From assembly GCF_019710575.1 (NCBI RefSeq), contig NZ_JAHWFK010000007.1, forward strand, positions 124,001 to 188,000: a DNA stretch of 64,000 bases, written 5' to 3'. The notes under the pieces were generated by a model. It made no database searches and was not told the origin of the DNA. It saw only the letters and a program-made list of their open reading frames with translations. The translations under genes were made by a program, and so were the position numbers. This document shows positions 25,708-34,399 of the stretch, piece by piece. The number at the start of each line of letters is the position of its first letter. The first letter of the stretch is position 1. Source of the DNA: Paractinoplanes polyasparticus. GTDB lineage: Bacteria; Actinomycetota; Actinomycetes; Mycobacteriales; Micromonosporaceae.

Positions 25708-27351
25708 TCAGCCCTGGCGGTGGCTGCCCCGCCCGCTGCTGCCCACTTCGCCGTCGAGCCGCGGGGCGTTGCCGCGCCCGCGGGCCGCGTTGCCGGCGAA
25801 CCGGGCGGCGGTGCGGCGGACCGATTCGGCCCGGCCGCTGGTCTCGTCGCTGTCGTCGGCGGCCTCGCGCGGCCGGGGAGCGGCGGGCGGCGGGACGTCG
25901 AGGTAGGCGGAGAGATTGGTCTGGTTTTCCGGCTCGGTCCGCGGGACGCCGCCGAGCGGGACGTCGCCGCCGGCGACGAGGCTGGCCACGCGGGCCGCCA
26001 GATCGGCCGCCCGCGCGTCGAGGTCGGGATGGCCGTGCAGGGCGGTGGACTCGGCCGGGCGGGCCGACCACGCCTCGCGCTGGGGCGTCATCGGAAGGCG
26101 GGCTGTGCGCTCGTAGGACCGGCCTTCGGGCTCGGCACCCTCGGACGAGGGAGCGCCCCACGCCGACGCAGCGACGTTCGCGGGCGCGGGGCTGTCGCGC
26201 CCCGGAACAACAGCGCCGGCGGCCGGCGCGGTGTTGGCCGAAGGGGCGGCCGGCGACGAACTGGGCCAGGCGGAAGCGGTGGGCGGCGACGGGATCTCGC
26301 GCGCGGAGGGAGTGGCCGCAGCCGGCAAGGAACTTCGCCAAGCCGAAGGGATGGCGGCCTGCGGCGCGCTGTCGCGAGCCGGTGAGGAACTTCCCCAAGC
26401 TGTGGAGACGGCGGACGACGCTGCCGGGTTGGCGACGGGCGACTGCGGGGCGACGACCGGTGCGATCGGCGCGTAGCCCGGGGCAGCCTCGACGTGCACG
26501 GGCGACGAGGGACCGGGCTCCGCGTGCACGGCCGACACGTAGGCCGGCGAAGCGGGCTCGGGTGACACGTAGGCCGGCGAAGCGGGCTCGGGTGACACGT
26601 AGGCCGGCGGAACCGACTCGGGTGACACGTAGGCCGGCGGAACCGACCCGGGTGACACATAAGCCGGTGCATCAGACCCGGGCGACGTGTACGCGGCTGA
26701 GGCGGACTCGGGTGCCGGGTGGGCGGACGCGGTGGGCACGGGCGACGAGTGCGAGGGTACGGCGTGGGCCGGTGTCGCGTGCGTGTCGACCGAGACGGCG
26801 CCGATCAGGGAGACCGTCTGGCCCTCGCCGCCCTGGAAGTTGTTGAACTCGGGGCCGATCACGAGCCGGGACAGCATGCGGACCTGTGGGGGAGCGATGC
26901 CGAGCTCGTTCGCGTGCTCGACCCGGTGGCGCGCGATCGCCTGGCGCAGCAGGTTGGCCACCCGGTCGGCGTCGCGGACGGTGGCGAGGTCGCCCCCGGC
27001 GAACACCAGCGCCGGGAAGGTGCCGTTGGGGCCGGCGCAGACGAGTTGGATCTGGGTGACGGTGGCCTGCCGGCCGGTGTCGCGGCTGCCGGGCTGCACA
27101 CGCAGGTGCTGCGGCCACGGCCAGCGCAACTCACCGGAGTCGGCGGCGCCCGGGCCGAGGTAGAGGACGCGCTGGTCGCTGATGACGACCTCGGTCTCTT
27201 CGGGCAGAGTCCACCGGGGGAGCGAGGCGGGCTCGTCGAAGGCGTACTCGGCCACGGCACAGCGGCCGCTCCAAAGCACCCGCTCGTCGGCGCCCAGCAC
27301 GATCTGCGGCGCGGCTGAGGCCGCGTCGCCCACGTAGTAATGCTCGGACAT
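25708..27351 (-). CDS. Large Pro/Ala-rich protein with an N-terminal PH-like domain
   Basis: A 547-residue protein. The first 190 residues look folded, with a PH/GRAM-like pattern (DERVLWSGRCAVAEYAF, TEVVISDQRVLYLGPG, and AIARHRVEHANEL). The remainder is a long disordered Pro/Ala/Ser tail with five 10-residue repeats of PAYVSPE(P/S) type (DNA about 26534-26680). The ATG at 27351 has GGGGGAGAGA upstream and begins MSEHYYVGD; an in-frame upstream extension is unlikely. No transmembrane segment is seen. Function is unknown; the tail may serve as an interaction platform. Confidence 0.75.
   Translation of the reverse strand: MSEHYYVGDAASAAPQIVLGADERVLWSGRCAVAEYAFDEPASLPRWTLPEETEVVISDQRVLYLGPGAADSGELRWPWPQHLRVQPGSRDTGRQATVTQIQLVCAGPNGTFPALVFAGGDLATVRDADRVANLLRQAIARHRVEHANELGIAPPQVRMLSRLVIGPEFNNFQGGEGQTVSLIGAVSVDTHATPAHAVPSHSSPVPTASAHPAPESASAAYTSPGSDAPAYVSPGSVPPAYVSPESVPPAYVSPEPASPAYVSPEPASPAYVSAVHAEPGPSSPVHVEAAPGYAPIAPVVAPQSPVANPAASSAVSTAWGSSSPARDSAPQAAIPSAWRSSLPAAATPSAREIPSPPTASAWPSSSPAAPSANTAPAAGAVVPGRDSPAPANVAASAWGAPSSEGAEPEGRSYERTARLPMTPQREAWSARPAESTALHGHPDLDARAADLAARVASLVAGGDVPLGGVPRTEPENQTNLSAYLDVPPPAAPRPREAADDSDETSGRAESVRRTAARFAGNAARGRGNAPRLDGEVGSSGRGSHRQG
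26534..26680. repeat. Five 30-bp in-frame tandem repeats
   Basis: Units begin GACACGTAGGCCGGCG on the plus strand and encode a 10-residue repeat in the minus-strand protein. The two left units are nearly identical while the right ones drift, suggesting recent expansion at the left end. Confidence 0.8.
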
Positions 27352-27513
27352 GCGCGTCTCTCCCCCAGTACGCGCCGCGCCCCAGGGCACACGCGGCCTA
27401 CCGATTACAACCGTGGGAGGGATCCCAAACAAGTCGGCAAGCGCGAATCACACGAGATTTCCTGACGGCAACACGACAGGCCGGAAATCCTTGCCCCTTT
27501 GGGGGAAGAAGTA

Positions 27514-28365
27514 TTACGTACGGTTACCGAACAGCGCCGCAGGTGGAGGTGGTGAGGCCACCGCAACACTGTCGGTGACGGGTGCGGCCCCGCCGGCGAA
27601 GCGGTCGAGGTCGGTCTCGAGCCGGCCCGGGAACCAGTCGCCGGCCGCCCGGCGGGCCAGCCCGGCCACCGGGGGCGGGGTGTGACCGGCGATGACCACG
27701 AGGTTGCCGAAGCGGCGGCCGCGCAGCACGGACGCGTCGGCGATCAGGCAGGCCTCGGGCAGCGCGGCCCGGATCGTGGCGACCTGGGCCCGGGCGTGCC
27801 GCAGCGGGGGACCGTCGGTGATGTTGACGACCAGGTGACCGCCCGGGTCGAGTACCCGGGCCAGCTCGCGGGCGAACTCGACCGAGGTGAGGTGGGCCGG
27901 GGTGCGGGCGCCGGCGAAGACATCCAGCACGATCAGGTCGTACCCGGCGTCGCGCATGCCCTCGACCGCAGCTCGCGCGTCCCCCACCCGTACGCGGATG
28001 TTGGCCTTGGCCGGAAGCGGCAGGGCCCGCCGCACGAACTCGACCAGCGGGCCGTCGATCTCGACCACGCGCTGGGCCGAACCGGGCCGGGTGGTGGCGA
28101 GGTAGCGGGGGATGGTCAGCGCGCCGCCGCCCAGGTGCAGCGCGCGCAGGGGCTGCCCGGGCGGGGCCAGCAGGTCGATCGCGGCCGCCATCCGGCGTAC
28201 GTACTCGAACTGCAGGTGGGTGGGGTCGGCCAGGTCGACGTGGGACTGCGGGGCGCCGTCGAGCAGCAGGGTGTACGCGGTGTCGCGGTCGGGGTCGGGC
28301 AGCAGTTCGGCCACCCCGGAGGCCACAGTCTCGACCTGTCGTTCCGATCTTTTACGCTGCGCCAC
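27514..28365 (-). CDS. Spermidine synthase-like methyltransferase-fold protein
   Basis: A 283-residue Rossmann protein of the polyamine synthase superfamily. Motifs are LRALHLGGGALTIPRYLATT (motif I region), VVEIDGPLVEFVRR and GYDLIVLDVFAGARTP. It lacks the full YxE/substrate set of true SpeE, so it belongs to the spermidine synthase-like or fused-MFS-associated group common in actinobacteria, where activity is uncertain. I chose the GTG at 28365 because the region upstream is a repeat. It is divergent from the DUF1800 gene. Confidence 0.85.
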   Translation of the reverse strand: MAQRKRSERQVETVASGVAELLPDPDRDTAYTLLLDGAPQSHVDLADPTHLQFEYVRRMAAAIDLLAPPGQPLRALHLGGGALTIPRYLATTRPGSAQRVVEIDGPLVEFVRRALPLPAKANIRVRVGDARAAVEGMRDAGYDLIVLDVFAGARTPAHLTSVEFARELARVLDPGGHLVVNITDGPPLRHARAQVATIRAALPEACLIADASVLRGRRFGNLVVIAGHTPPPVAGLARRAAGDWFPGRLETDLDRFAGGAAPVTDSVAVASPPPPAALFGNRT

Positions 28366-28383
28366 GCTCCCAGTATCCCCGGC

Positions 28384-28435
28384 GGCGAGAAGTGTCCCCG
28401 GTGGCGAGATGTGTCCCGGCGGCGAGAAGTGTCCC
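28384..28435. repeat. Three direct repeats in a divergent promoter
   Basis: GGCGAGAAGTGTCCC occurs at 28384-28398 and 28421-28435, with a one-base variant (GGCGAGATGTGTCCC) at 28403-28417; the period is 18-19 bp. They sit in the 140-bp gap between divergent genes and could bind an activator or repressor. Confidence 0.7.
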
Positions 28436-28504
28436 CGGGTGCGATCGGGGAGCATCGCCGCCGATCCGCGACGGAGGCGCGCGTCCCGGCCGAGGTCCTA
28501 CGGT

Positions 28505-29947
28505 GTGACCGCGTCTGACCTTTTGCCCGCCGACCCGCTGCTGCACCTGCTGCGCCGGGCGACCTTCGGGCCCTCGCCGGCCTCGGTGGCCGAGATCCGG
28601 CGGCTGGGCGCGACCGCCTGGCTCGACCGCCAGCTCAGGCCCGCCTCGATCCCCGACCCGGTCGGCGACGACCTGATGCGCCGGTTCCCGTTCGCCCGGC
28701 TCTCAATCTCCGGTCTGCGGCAGCAGGTGGCTGCCGGCCGGCTGAAGAAGTACGACTGGCGGCCGATGTGGCAGCTCAGCCAGGCCGCGATGGCCCGGGC
28801 CGTCTGGAGCGAGCGGCAGCTGTTCGAGGTGATGGCCGACTTCTGGTCGAACCACCTCAACGTCACCTGCCCGACCGGCGACGTCTGGCCGACCCGCACC
28901 GACTACGACCACAACGTGATCCGGCGGCACGCCCTGGGCCGCTTCGCCGACCTGCTCAAGGCCTCGGCGAAGCACCCGGCGATGCTGACCTACCTGGACA
29001 ACCGCTGGTCGACCAAGGCCGCGCCCAACGAGAACTACGGCCGTGAGCTGCTTGAACTGCACACGGTCGGCCTCACCTACACCGAGGCCGACGTGCGGAA
29101 CGCCGCTCGCCTGCTGACCGGGATGACGGTCAGCAACGAGACCAACTTCTACGTGTACGACGCCCGGAAGCACTCGGTGGGCGCCGTGCGGGTGCTCGGC
29201 TTCCGCCACGCCAACGCGACCGCCGCCGGTGGCGAGAAGGCCGCCCTCGCGCTGCTCGACTACCTGGCCCTGCACACCGCGACCGCGCGCCGCGTCGTGA
29301 CCAAGCTCTGCGTCCGGTTCGTCGCCGACCAGCCGCCCGCGAGCCTGGTCACCCGGCTGGTCAAGGTCTATCTGGACAACCGGTCGGCGATCGTGCCGGT
29401 GCTGCGGGCCCTGTTCACCTCGCCCGAGTTCGCGGCGTCGATCGGGGCCAAGACGCGGACGCCGTTCGAGGACGTCGTGGCGACCGTGCGCACCCTGAAC
29501 CTGCGGCCCGAGCCGAGCGGCACGAAGGCGATCGAGAGCCTCTATTCGATGTGCCGCAACGCCGGGCAGGCGCCGCTGGGCTGGGCTCCGCCCAACGGCT
29601 ATCCGGACGTGGCGAGCGCCTGGGCGTCGTCGTCCGGGCTGCTGGTGCGGTGGAACCTGCATCTGAGCCTGGCCGCGGGCTGGTGGCCGACCTCTCTCGT
29701 CCGGCCGGAATCGCCGTTGCGGGAGTTCGTGGGCGGCCCGCTGCCGGCCACGCACGGCGCGCTGATCGACGCGGTGTCGATCCGGCTGATCGGCGGCACC
29801 CTGCCGCGCTCGTCGGTGGAGGCGCTGGCCCGGTTCTTCGACAAGACGGCGGCGTCGCCGCTGAGGGCCTCCGACCCGGCCGTCGGCTGGAAGTTTCCCT
29901 ACCTGATGGCGATGCTCTTGAACTCGCCCTCGTTTGCGCTGAGGTGA
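28505..29947 (+). CDS. DUF1800 domain protein
   Basis: A 480-residue protein of the DUF1800 family. Signatures are HLLRRATFGPSP near the N-terminus, FWSNHLNVTC, NENYGRELLELHTVGLTYTE and AARLLTGMTV. No clear signal peptide is present, although relatives are often exported with their partner. The GTG start is at 28505. The stop is two bases from the start of the DUF1501 gene, with which it forms a widespread two-gene unit. The molecular function of the pair is unknown. Confidence 0.92.
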   Translation: MTASDLLPADPLLHLLRRATFGPSPASVAEIRRLGATAWLDRQLRPASIPDPVGDDLMRRFPFARLSISGLRQQVAAGRLKKYDWRPMWQLSQAAMARAVWSERQLFEVMADFWSNHLNVTCPTGDVWPTRTDYDHNVIRRHALGRFADLLKASAKHPAMLTYLDNRWSTKAAPNENYGRELLELHTVGLTYTEADVRNAARLLTGMTVSNETNFYVYDARKHSVGAVRVLGFRHANATAAGGEKAALALLDYLALHTATARRVVTKLCVRFVADQPPASLVTRLVKVYLDNRSAIVPVLRALFTSPEFAASIGAKTRTPFEDVVATVRTLNLRPEPSGTKAIESLYSMCRNAGQAPLGWAPPNGYPDVASAWASSSGLLVRWNLHLSLAAGWWPTSLVRPESPLREFVGGPLPATHGALIDAVSIRLIGGTLPRSSVEALARFFDKTAASPLRASDPAVGWKFPYLMAMLLNSPSFALR

Positions 29948-29949
29948 CG

Positions 29950-31155
29950 ATGCTGAACTGCGAATGCAAGCGACGGACGCTGGTCGGCGGCGCACTGGCT
30001 GGGCTGACCGGCGCCATGCTCTCGACCAAGCTCGCCTTCGCCGCCGGCAACAGCCCCCGCGGCGACGTCTTCGTGCTGCTCTCGCTGCGCGGCGGCTTCG
30101 ATGGGCTGTCCGCCGTGGTGCCGGCCGGTGACCCCGCGTACTACCGGGCCCGGCCCGGCATCGCCGTGCCCCGGTCGAAGCTGATCGGCGGCGACCGGTT
30201 CTGGGGGCTGCATCCCGCGCTCGCCCCGCTGCTGCCGTTCTGGAAGTCGGGCCGGCTCGGCGCCGTGCAGGCAGTCGGTCAGCCGGCGCCCAATCGCTCG
30301 CACTTCGCGGCGATGGAGGAGCTGGAGCGGGCTGCGCCCGGCACGTCGACGCGTACGGGCTGGCTCGACCGGATGGCCGGCGGGCTGGGCGTCACCGACC
30401 CGTTCGGCGCGGTCTCGGTCGGCTCGGCGCGCCCGGCCCGGGTGCTGGACGGCCCGGCCCCGAACGTCGGTCTGAGCTCGGTGGACGCGTTCGTGCTGAA
30501 CGGCGAGGCCGACACCAAGCCGATTGCGGCCACGATGGCGGCGCTGTGGGCGGACGCGCCGGCGGCCCTGGGCGGCGCCGCGACGCAACTGCTCGCCGCG
30601 CTCGGCACGGCCCGGACCGTGCAGGCGAACGGCTACACGCCGGCCCACGGCGCGTCCTACCCGGACACCGAGCTGGGCCGGGCGCTGCGCGATGTGGCCC
30701 GGTTGATCAAGGCTGAGGTCGGGCTGACCACGGCCACGGTCGACGTCGGCGACTGGGACATGCACGAGAACTTGAACCGCCGGATGCCTGGGCAGCTGGC
30801 CGACCTCGCGGCGGCACTGGCCGCGTTCGCCACCGACCTCGGGCCGGACGGCCTGAACCGGGTCACCCTGGTCACGATCAGCGAGTTCGGGCGCCGGGTG
30901 GCCGAGAACGGCTCGGCCGGGCTCGATCACGGCTACGGCAACGCGATGTTCCTGCTCGGCGGGCACGTCAATGGCGGGAAGGTGCACGGCCGCTGGCCGG
31001 GGCTGGCGCCGGTCAAGCTGGTTGGCGGCGACCTCGCGGTCACCACGGACTACCGCTCGGTGATCGCCGATGCCTTGCGTACGCGATGCGGGATGACCGA
31101 CACGGCGGCGGTCTTCCCGGGCGTCCGACCGGCCTCGTTGGGGCTATTTCGGTAA
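29950..31155 (+). CDS. DUF1501 domain protein with Tat signal
   Basis: A 401-residue exported protein. The N-terminus CECKRRTLVGGALAGLTGAM is a twin-arginine signal followed by a hydrophobic stretch. The DUF1501 domain, distantly related to the alkaline phosphatase/sulfatase fold, shows VLLSLRGGFDGLSAVVPAGD, NRSHFAAMEELER, DVGDWDMHENLNRRMPG, TISEFGRRVAENGSAGLDHG and GNAMFLLGGHV. It is the partner of the upstream DUF1800 gene (2-bp gap). The pair may act on envelope polymers, but no substrate is known. Confidence 0.92.
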   Translation: MLNCECKRRTLVGGALAGLTGAMLSTKLAFAAGNSPRGDVFVLLSLRGGFDGLSAVVPAGDPAYYRARPGIAVPRSKLIGGDRFWGLHPALAPLLPFWKSGRLGAVQAVGQPAPNRSHFAAMEELERAAPGTSTRTGWLDRMAGGLGVTDPFGAVSVGSARPARVLDGPAPNVGLSSVDAFVLNGEADTKPIAATMAALWADAPAALGGAATQLLAALGTARTVQANGYTPAHGASYPDTELGRALRDVARLIKAEVGLTTATVDVGDWDMHENLNRRMPGQLADLAAALAAFATDLGPDGLNRVTLVTISEFGRRVAENGSAGLDHGYGNAMFLLGGHVNGGKVHGRWPGLAPVKLVGGDLAVTTDYRSVIADALRTRCGMTDTAAVFPGVRPASLGLFR

Positions 31156-31197
31156 AAACGTCACATTTGACGGCGGTTATCGCTCGACACTGATCGG

Positions 31198-31575
31198 GTG
31201 TCTACGAGCAACGTATTGGCGCACATCATCGGCGACCAGAAGCGACCACCTGTTCCCCCGGCCGCAGGCGAAATGCCCGCGATCCTGGCCGCGGCTCAGG
31301 AGGAGGCCGGCCCGCCGCTGAAGATCCGGCGGTTCCCGTCCGAGGACGGCCCGGCCTTCTGGCGGTGGGACTGCGCGAACTGCGGTGAGTACGGCGGCGG
31401 CCGGCACCACTCCGACGCGATCAACCGGGCCACCCGGCACTGTGCCGAGCACCCGGAGCACCGTTCCTCGCTCCTGCCGCCGATGCTGTGCAAGCAGCGC
31501 GACGCCTATATGCCGCTGCACCCGATGCTGTTCGCGGTCGACGACGACCCGCCGCCCCCGCCCCTCGCGAGCTGA
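31198..31575 (+). CDS. Small CxxC protein, unrecognised
   Basis: A 125-residue hydrophilic protein. WRWDCANCGEYGGGRHHSDA has a CxxC with two following His residues, and RHCAEHPEH adds further potential ligands, so a small zinc-binding fold is plausible. The C-terminus is Asp/Pro-rich. The GTG start is at 31198, 42 bp after the DUF1501 gene. Coding bias fits its neighbours. No family is recognised. Confidence 0.7.
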   Translation: MSTSNVLAHIIGDQKRPPVPPAAGEMPAILAAAQEEAGPPLKIRRFPSEDGPAFWRWDCANCGEYGGGRHHSDAINRATRHCAEHPEHRSSLLPPMLCKQRDAYMPLHPMLFAVDDDPPPPPLAS

Positions 31576-31588
31576 GCGGCGGGTCGTC
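31543..31588 (+). terminator. Terminator spanning the stop of the CxxC gene
   Basis: A perfect 13-bp inverted repeat (GACGACCCGCCGC with GCGGCGGGTCGTC) encloses a 20-nt loop containing the TGA. It separates two convergent units. Confidence 0.5.
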
Positions 31589-31596
31589 CTCCGCGC

Positions 31597-31779
31597 TTAC
31601 TGCTGCTGCGTGTCGCCGGTGCCGGTGCGCTGCTGAGCGGCGTCCTGCGCCTTGTCGACCTGCGAGTCGTACTTGTCGCCGGTGCGCTGGTCGACCTGGT
31701 CGCCCGCCTTCTCGATGCCCTGGTCGACCTGCTCGTCGTGCTTGTCGGCGAAGTCCTTGGCCTTGTCCATGAAACCCAT
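31597..31779 (-). CDS. MT0933-like antitoxin-family protein
   Basis: A 60-residue highly charged helical protein (MGFMDKAKDFADKHDEQVDQ start; KAGDQVDQRTGDKYDSQVDK core) matching the MT0933/Rv0909-like antitoxin family. It is closely similar to the gene at 31843-32025, so the two are tandem paralogues. There is no Rv0910-like toxin partner next to it. The name reflects family membership only; many members are single genes of unknown role. Confidence 0.88.
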   Translation of the reverse strand: MGFMDKAKDFADKHDEQVDQGIEKAGDQVDQRTGDKYDSQVDKAQDAAQQRTGTGDTQQQ

Positions 31780-31842
31780 CTCATGCTCCTTCGCTGTCCA
31801 GGGGTACGAGGTAGGGGTGCCCGGTCGAGGCCGTCGGAAACG

Positions 31843-32025
31843 TCAGCGGTGCGTGGTGTCCCCCTGGCCGGTGCGCTTCTGCGCCTCGTCGACCGCCTTG
31901 TCGATGTGCGCGGTGTGCTTGTGTCCGGTGCGCTTGTCGACCTCGTCGCCGATCTTGTCGAGCGCCTGGTCGACCTTGTCGTCGTGCTTGTCCAGGAAGT
32001 CCTTGGCCTTGTCGAACAAGCTCAT
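31843..32025 (-). CDS. MT0933-like antitoxin-family protein, paralogue 2
   Basis: A 60-residue protein (MSLFDKAKDFLDKHDDKVDQ start; IGDEVDKRTGHKHTAHIDKA core) of the same family as the downstream gene. Its ATG overlaps the malQ stop (ATGA), implying translational coupling to a carbohydrate enzyme. No toxin gene is adjacent. Confidence 0.88.
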   Translation of the reverse strand: MSLFDKAKDFLDKHDDKVDQALDKIGDEVDKRTGHKHTAHIDKAVDEAQKRTGQGDTTHR

Positions 32026-33977
32026 CGGTGTGCCTTTCGCTGGGTTCGTCCTCGTCGGCTGAGAATCGCGGCGACCGCGTGGACGCGCGGATCCTTCGCT
32101 ATCTCCTCGAGACCGGCGGTCAACGGCATCCGCCAGTTCGGGTACTCGTTCATAGTGCCGGGAAGGTTGGGCTGCGCGAGCTCCCCCAACACGTCATACA
32201 GCGAGGCTGTCACGAAACGGCACGGCGTACGGGCGAGAAACTCGTGCATGGCCAGGATGACTTCCTCGTCCGTGCTGTCCGGGCTGATCAGCCCCTCGGC
32301 ACGCAGCGCGGTCAGCAACTGGTCGCGGTCGCGCTCGGCGTTGCGCTGCTCCTGTTCGACCGGCCCGGCCAGCTGACCCAGCTCGGCCCGCACCCGCACC
32401 TGCTCGCCGGTGAGGAAGCCTTGCGCCGTAGGCAGGTCGTGCGTCGAGATCGAGGCCAGCGCGTTCCGCTTGTACTGCGCCGGCGGATAGAAGACGTCGT
32501 CCGGGTCGTCCCAGTCGCGGGTGAACCAGAGCACCGCCGAGCCCAGCATGTTGCGCTGTTCCAGCCCTTCGGTCATCTCGGGCAGCACGGTGCCCAGGTC
32601 TTCGCCGATCACAACGGCCCCGGCTCGCTGTGCCTCGAGGGCCAGGATGCCGAGCATCGCCTCGGGGTCGTAGTGCACGTACGTACCCTCGGCCGGTCCC
32701 ATGCCCGGCGGCACCCACCACAGCCGCCACAGCCCGGCCACGTGGTCGACGCGCAGGCCGCCGGCGTGCCGGAAGATCCGCTGGAGCATGTCGCGGTAGG
32801 CCGCGTACCCCGTCTCGATCAGCCTGTCCGGCCGCCAGGCGGCCAGCCCCCAGTCCTGGCCGAGCTGGTTGAACGCGTCCGGTGGAGCGCCCGCGTGGAC
32901 ACCGGCGGCCAGCACGTCCTGCAGCAGCCAGCCGTCGGCGCCGGCCGGGTCGATGCCCACCGCCAGGTCGTGCACCACGCCGACCGGCATCCCGCTCGCC
33001 CGGGCGGCGTCGTTCGCCTCCTCCAGCTGGGCGTTCATCAACCGCTGGAGCCAGGCGTGGAAGGCGACGCGGTCGCTGGAGAACGCGCGGACGGCGGGCG
33101 AGTCGGGCCGGCGCAGCTCCGCCGGCCACTCCTGCCAGTTGGCGCCGTGCCGCTCGGCCAGCGCGCAGAACCGGGCGTAGTCGGTGAGGCCGGGGTCGCT
33201 TTCGAGGTCGACCTCGCCCGCGAGCGGCCACAGCAACTCGAGCGCGGCCCGCTTGGCCTGCCACACCGCGGAGTAGTCGATCAGCCCGTCGGCCGTCGGC
33301 GCCGGCTTGAGAGCGTCCACCATCGCGCGCAGCGGCGGATCGGCCCGGCGGTACTCGTCGGTGTCGGCGATCCGCAGATAGAGCGGGTTGGCGAACCGGC
33401 GGCTGGACGGCGAGTAGGGCGAAGCCGGCACCGGCAGTGTCGGTGTGATCGCGTGCAGGGGGTTGAGCAGCACCAGGCCCGGGCCACCCGAGTTGCCGAG
33501 AAACTCGCGCAGGTCGCCGAGATCGCCCATGCCCCACGAGCGCTGTGAGTGCAGCGCGTACAGCTGAAGCATCCAGCCCCAGGTCTGCGGCGGCTCGGGC
33601 AGCTCACCGGGCACCACGACGAGGGTTACCCGCTGGTCGTCGAGGTGCAGCGTGTGCCAGCCGAGCGGCAGGTCGCCGGGCACCTCGTCGCCCTCGCGCT
33701 CGGTGCCGTCCTCGAGAACGATCCTGGCCGGTCCCGGCAGTTCCCGTGACTCCCCGGAACGCACCACCACCGTGCCCGGCATCCGGCCCAGCCGCTCGCG
33801 TTCGCGAACCGCCGCGAGCCCGTCGGCGACGGCTTCCGGAGTGGTCGCGTCGACCCCGAGCAGGCCCAGGACCCCCACCACCGACTCCTCGGCGACGTCC
33901 CTGCGCTCGCGATGCCAGTCCTCGTACCAGGTGGCCACCCCGTGTGCCGTCGCCAGTGCCGCCAGGTCGGCGTCCAT
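32022..33977 (-). CDS. malQ: 4-alpha-glucanotransferase (amylomaltase)
   Basis: A 651-residue GH77 disproportionating enzyme for maltodextrin and glycogen metabolism. The active-site segments are present: LRVDHVAGLWRLWW (nucleophile Asp), VIGEDLGTVLPEM (acid/base Glu) and ISTHDLPTAQGFL (third Asp). The N-terminal 130 residues form the extra beta domain of actinobacterial MalQ. The ATG at 33977 is the first plausible start. Its stop is coupled to a small antitoxin-family gene. Confidence 0.95.
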   Translation of the reverse strand: MDADLAALATAHGVATWYEDWHRERRDVAEESVVGVLGLLGVDATTPEAVADGLAAVRERERLGRMPGTVVVRSGESRELPGPARIVLEDGTEREGDEVPGDLPLGWHTLHLDDQRVTLVVVPGELPEPPQTWGWMLQLYALHSQRSWGMGDLGDLREFLGNSGGPGLVLLNPLHAITPTLPVPASPYSPSSRRFANPLYLRIADTDEYRRADPPLRAMVDALKPAPTADGLIDYSAVWQAKRAALELLWPLAGEVDLESDPGLTDYARFCALAERHGANWQEWPAELRRPDSPAVRAFSSDRVAFHAWLQRLMNAQLEEANDAARASGMPVGVVHDLAVGIDPAGADGWLLQDVLAAGVHAGAPPDAFNQLGQDWGLAAWRPDRLIETGYAAYRDMLQRIFRHAGGLRVDHVAGLWRLWWVPPGMGPAEGTYVHYDPEAMLGILALEAQRAGAVVIGEDLGTVLPEMTEGLEQRNMLGSAVLWFTRDWDDPDDVFYPPAQYKRNALASISTHDLPTAQGFLTGEQVRVRAELGQLAGPVEQEQRNAERDRDQLLTALRAEGLISPDSTDEEVILAMHEFLARTPCRFVTASLYDVLGELAQPNLPGTMNEYPNWRMPLTAGLEEIAKDPRVHAVAAILSRRGRTQRKAHR

Positions 33978-34071
33978 CCGTTCCCCTCTCGTCGGTGCCG
34001 CTGCTCATACCCTGCCTGATAAGGGGTAGTCGTGGGAGAACCTGTTGCGAGAGTCGGTCAGGATGGAATGC

Positions 34072-34344
34072 ATGTCTTCCGTAAGCAAGGTGTGGTCCCG
34101 GATCGCCGCCGTGGTGACCGGAGCGGTGCTCACGCTGGTCGTGCCGGCGCATGCCTGGGCCGCGAGCAACGGTCTCGACACTGTGGTGGTCGAGGCGGCG
34201 CGGTCCCGGCGGCGTGGCGGTTTCGGGGTCTTCGGGCTGTTCGGCGCCCTGTGCTGCCTGTTCGTGGTGGCCGCGATCGTGCTGACGTTCGTTTTGGTGT
34301 CCCGCAACCGCAAGAAGCCGAGGGACCCCCGAGACCCCCGATAG
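34072..34344 (+). CDS. Small membrane protein
   Basis: A 90-residue protein with a signal-like N-terminus (VWSRIAAVVTGAVLTLVVPA, then HAWA), a basic loop (AARSRRRGGFGVF) and one transmembrane helix (LFGALCCLFVVAAIVLTFVL), then a short basic tail. The ATG at 34072 follows AGGATGG at good spacing. No family is recognised; coding bias and topology support a real gene. Confidence 0.7.
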   Translation: MSSVSKVWSRIAAVVTGAVLTLVVPAHAWAASNGLDTVVVEAARSRRRGGFGVFGLFGALCCLFVVAAIVLTFVLVSRNRKKPRDPRDPR

Positions 34345-34399
34345 CGCTCGTTCGGCCGAAGCCCGGCGATCATGGCCGGGCGCGACCTAGCGTTGAAGC

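Noticed and set aside
26534..26680. CRISPR-like repeat
   Set aside because: The 30-bp units are contiguous, in frame and code for a peptide repeat.
31597..32025. Toxin-antitoxin system
   Set aside because: Both proteins are antitoxin-like by family; no toxin gene adjoins, so calling it a TA system is not supported.
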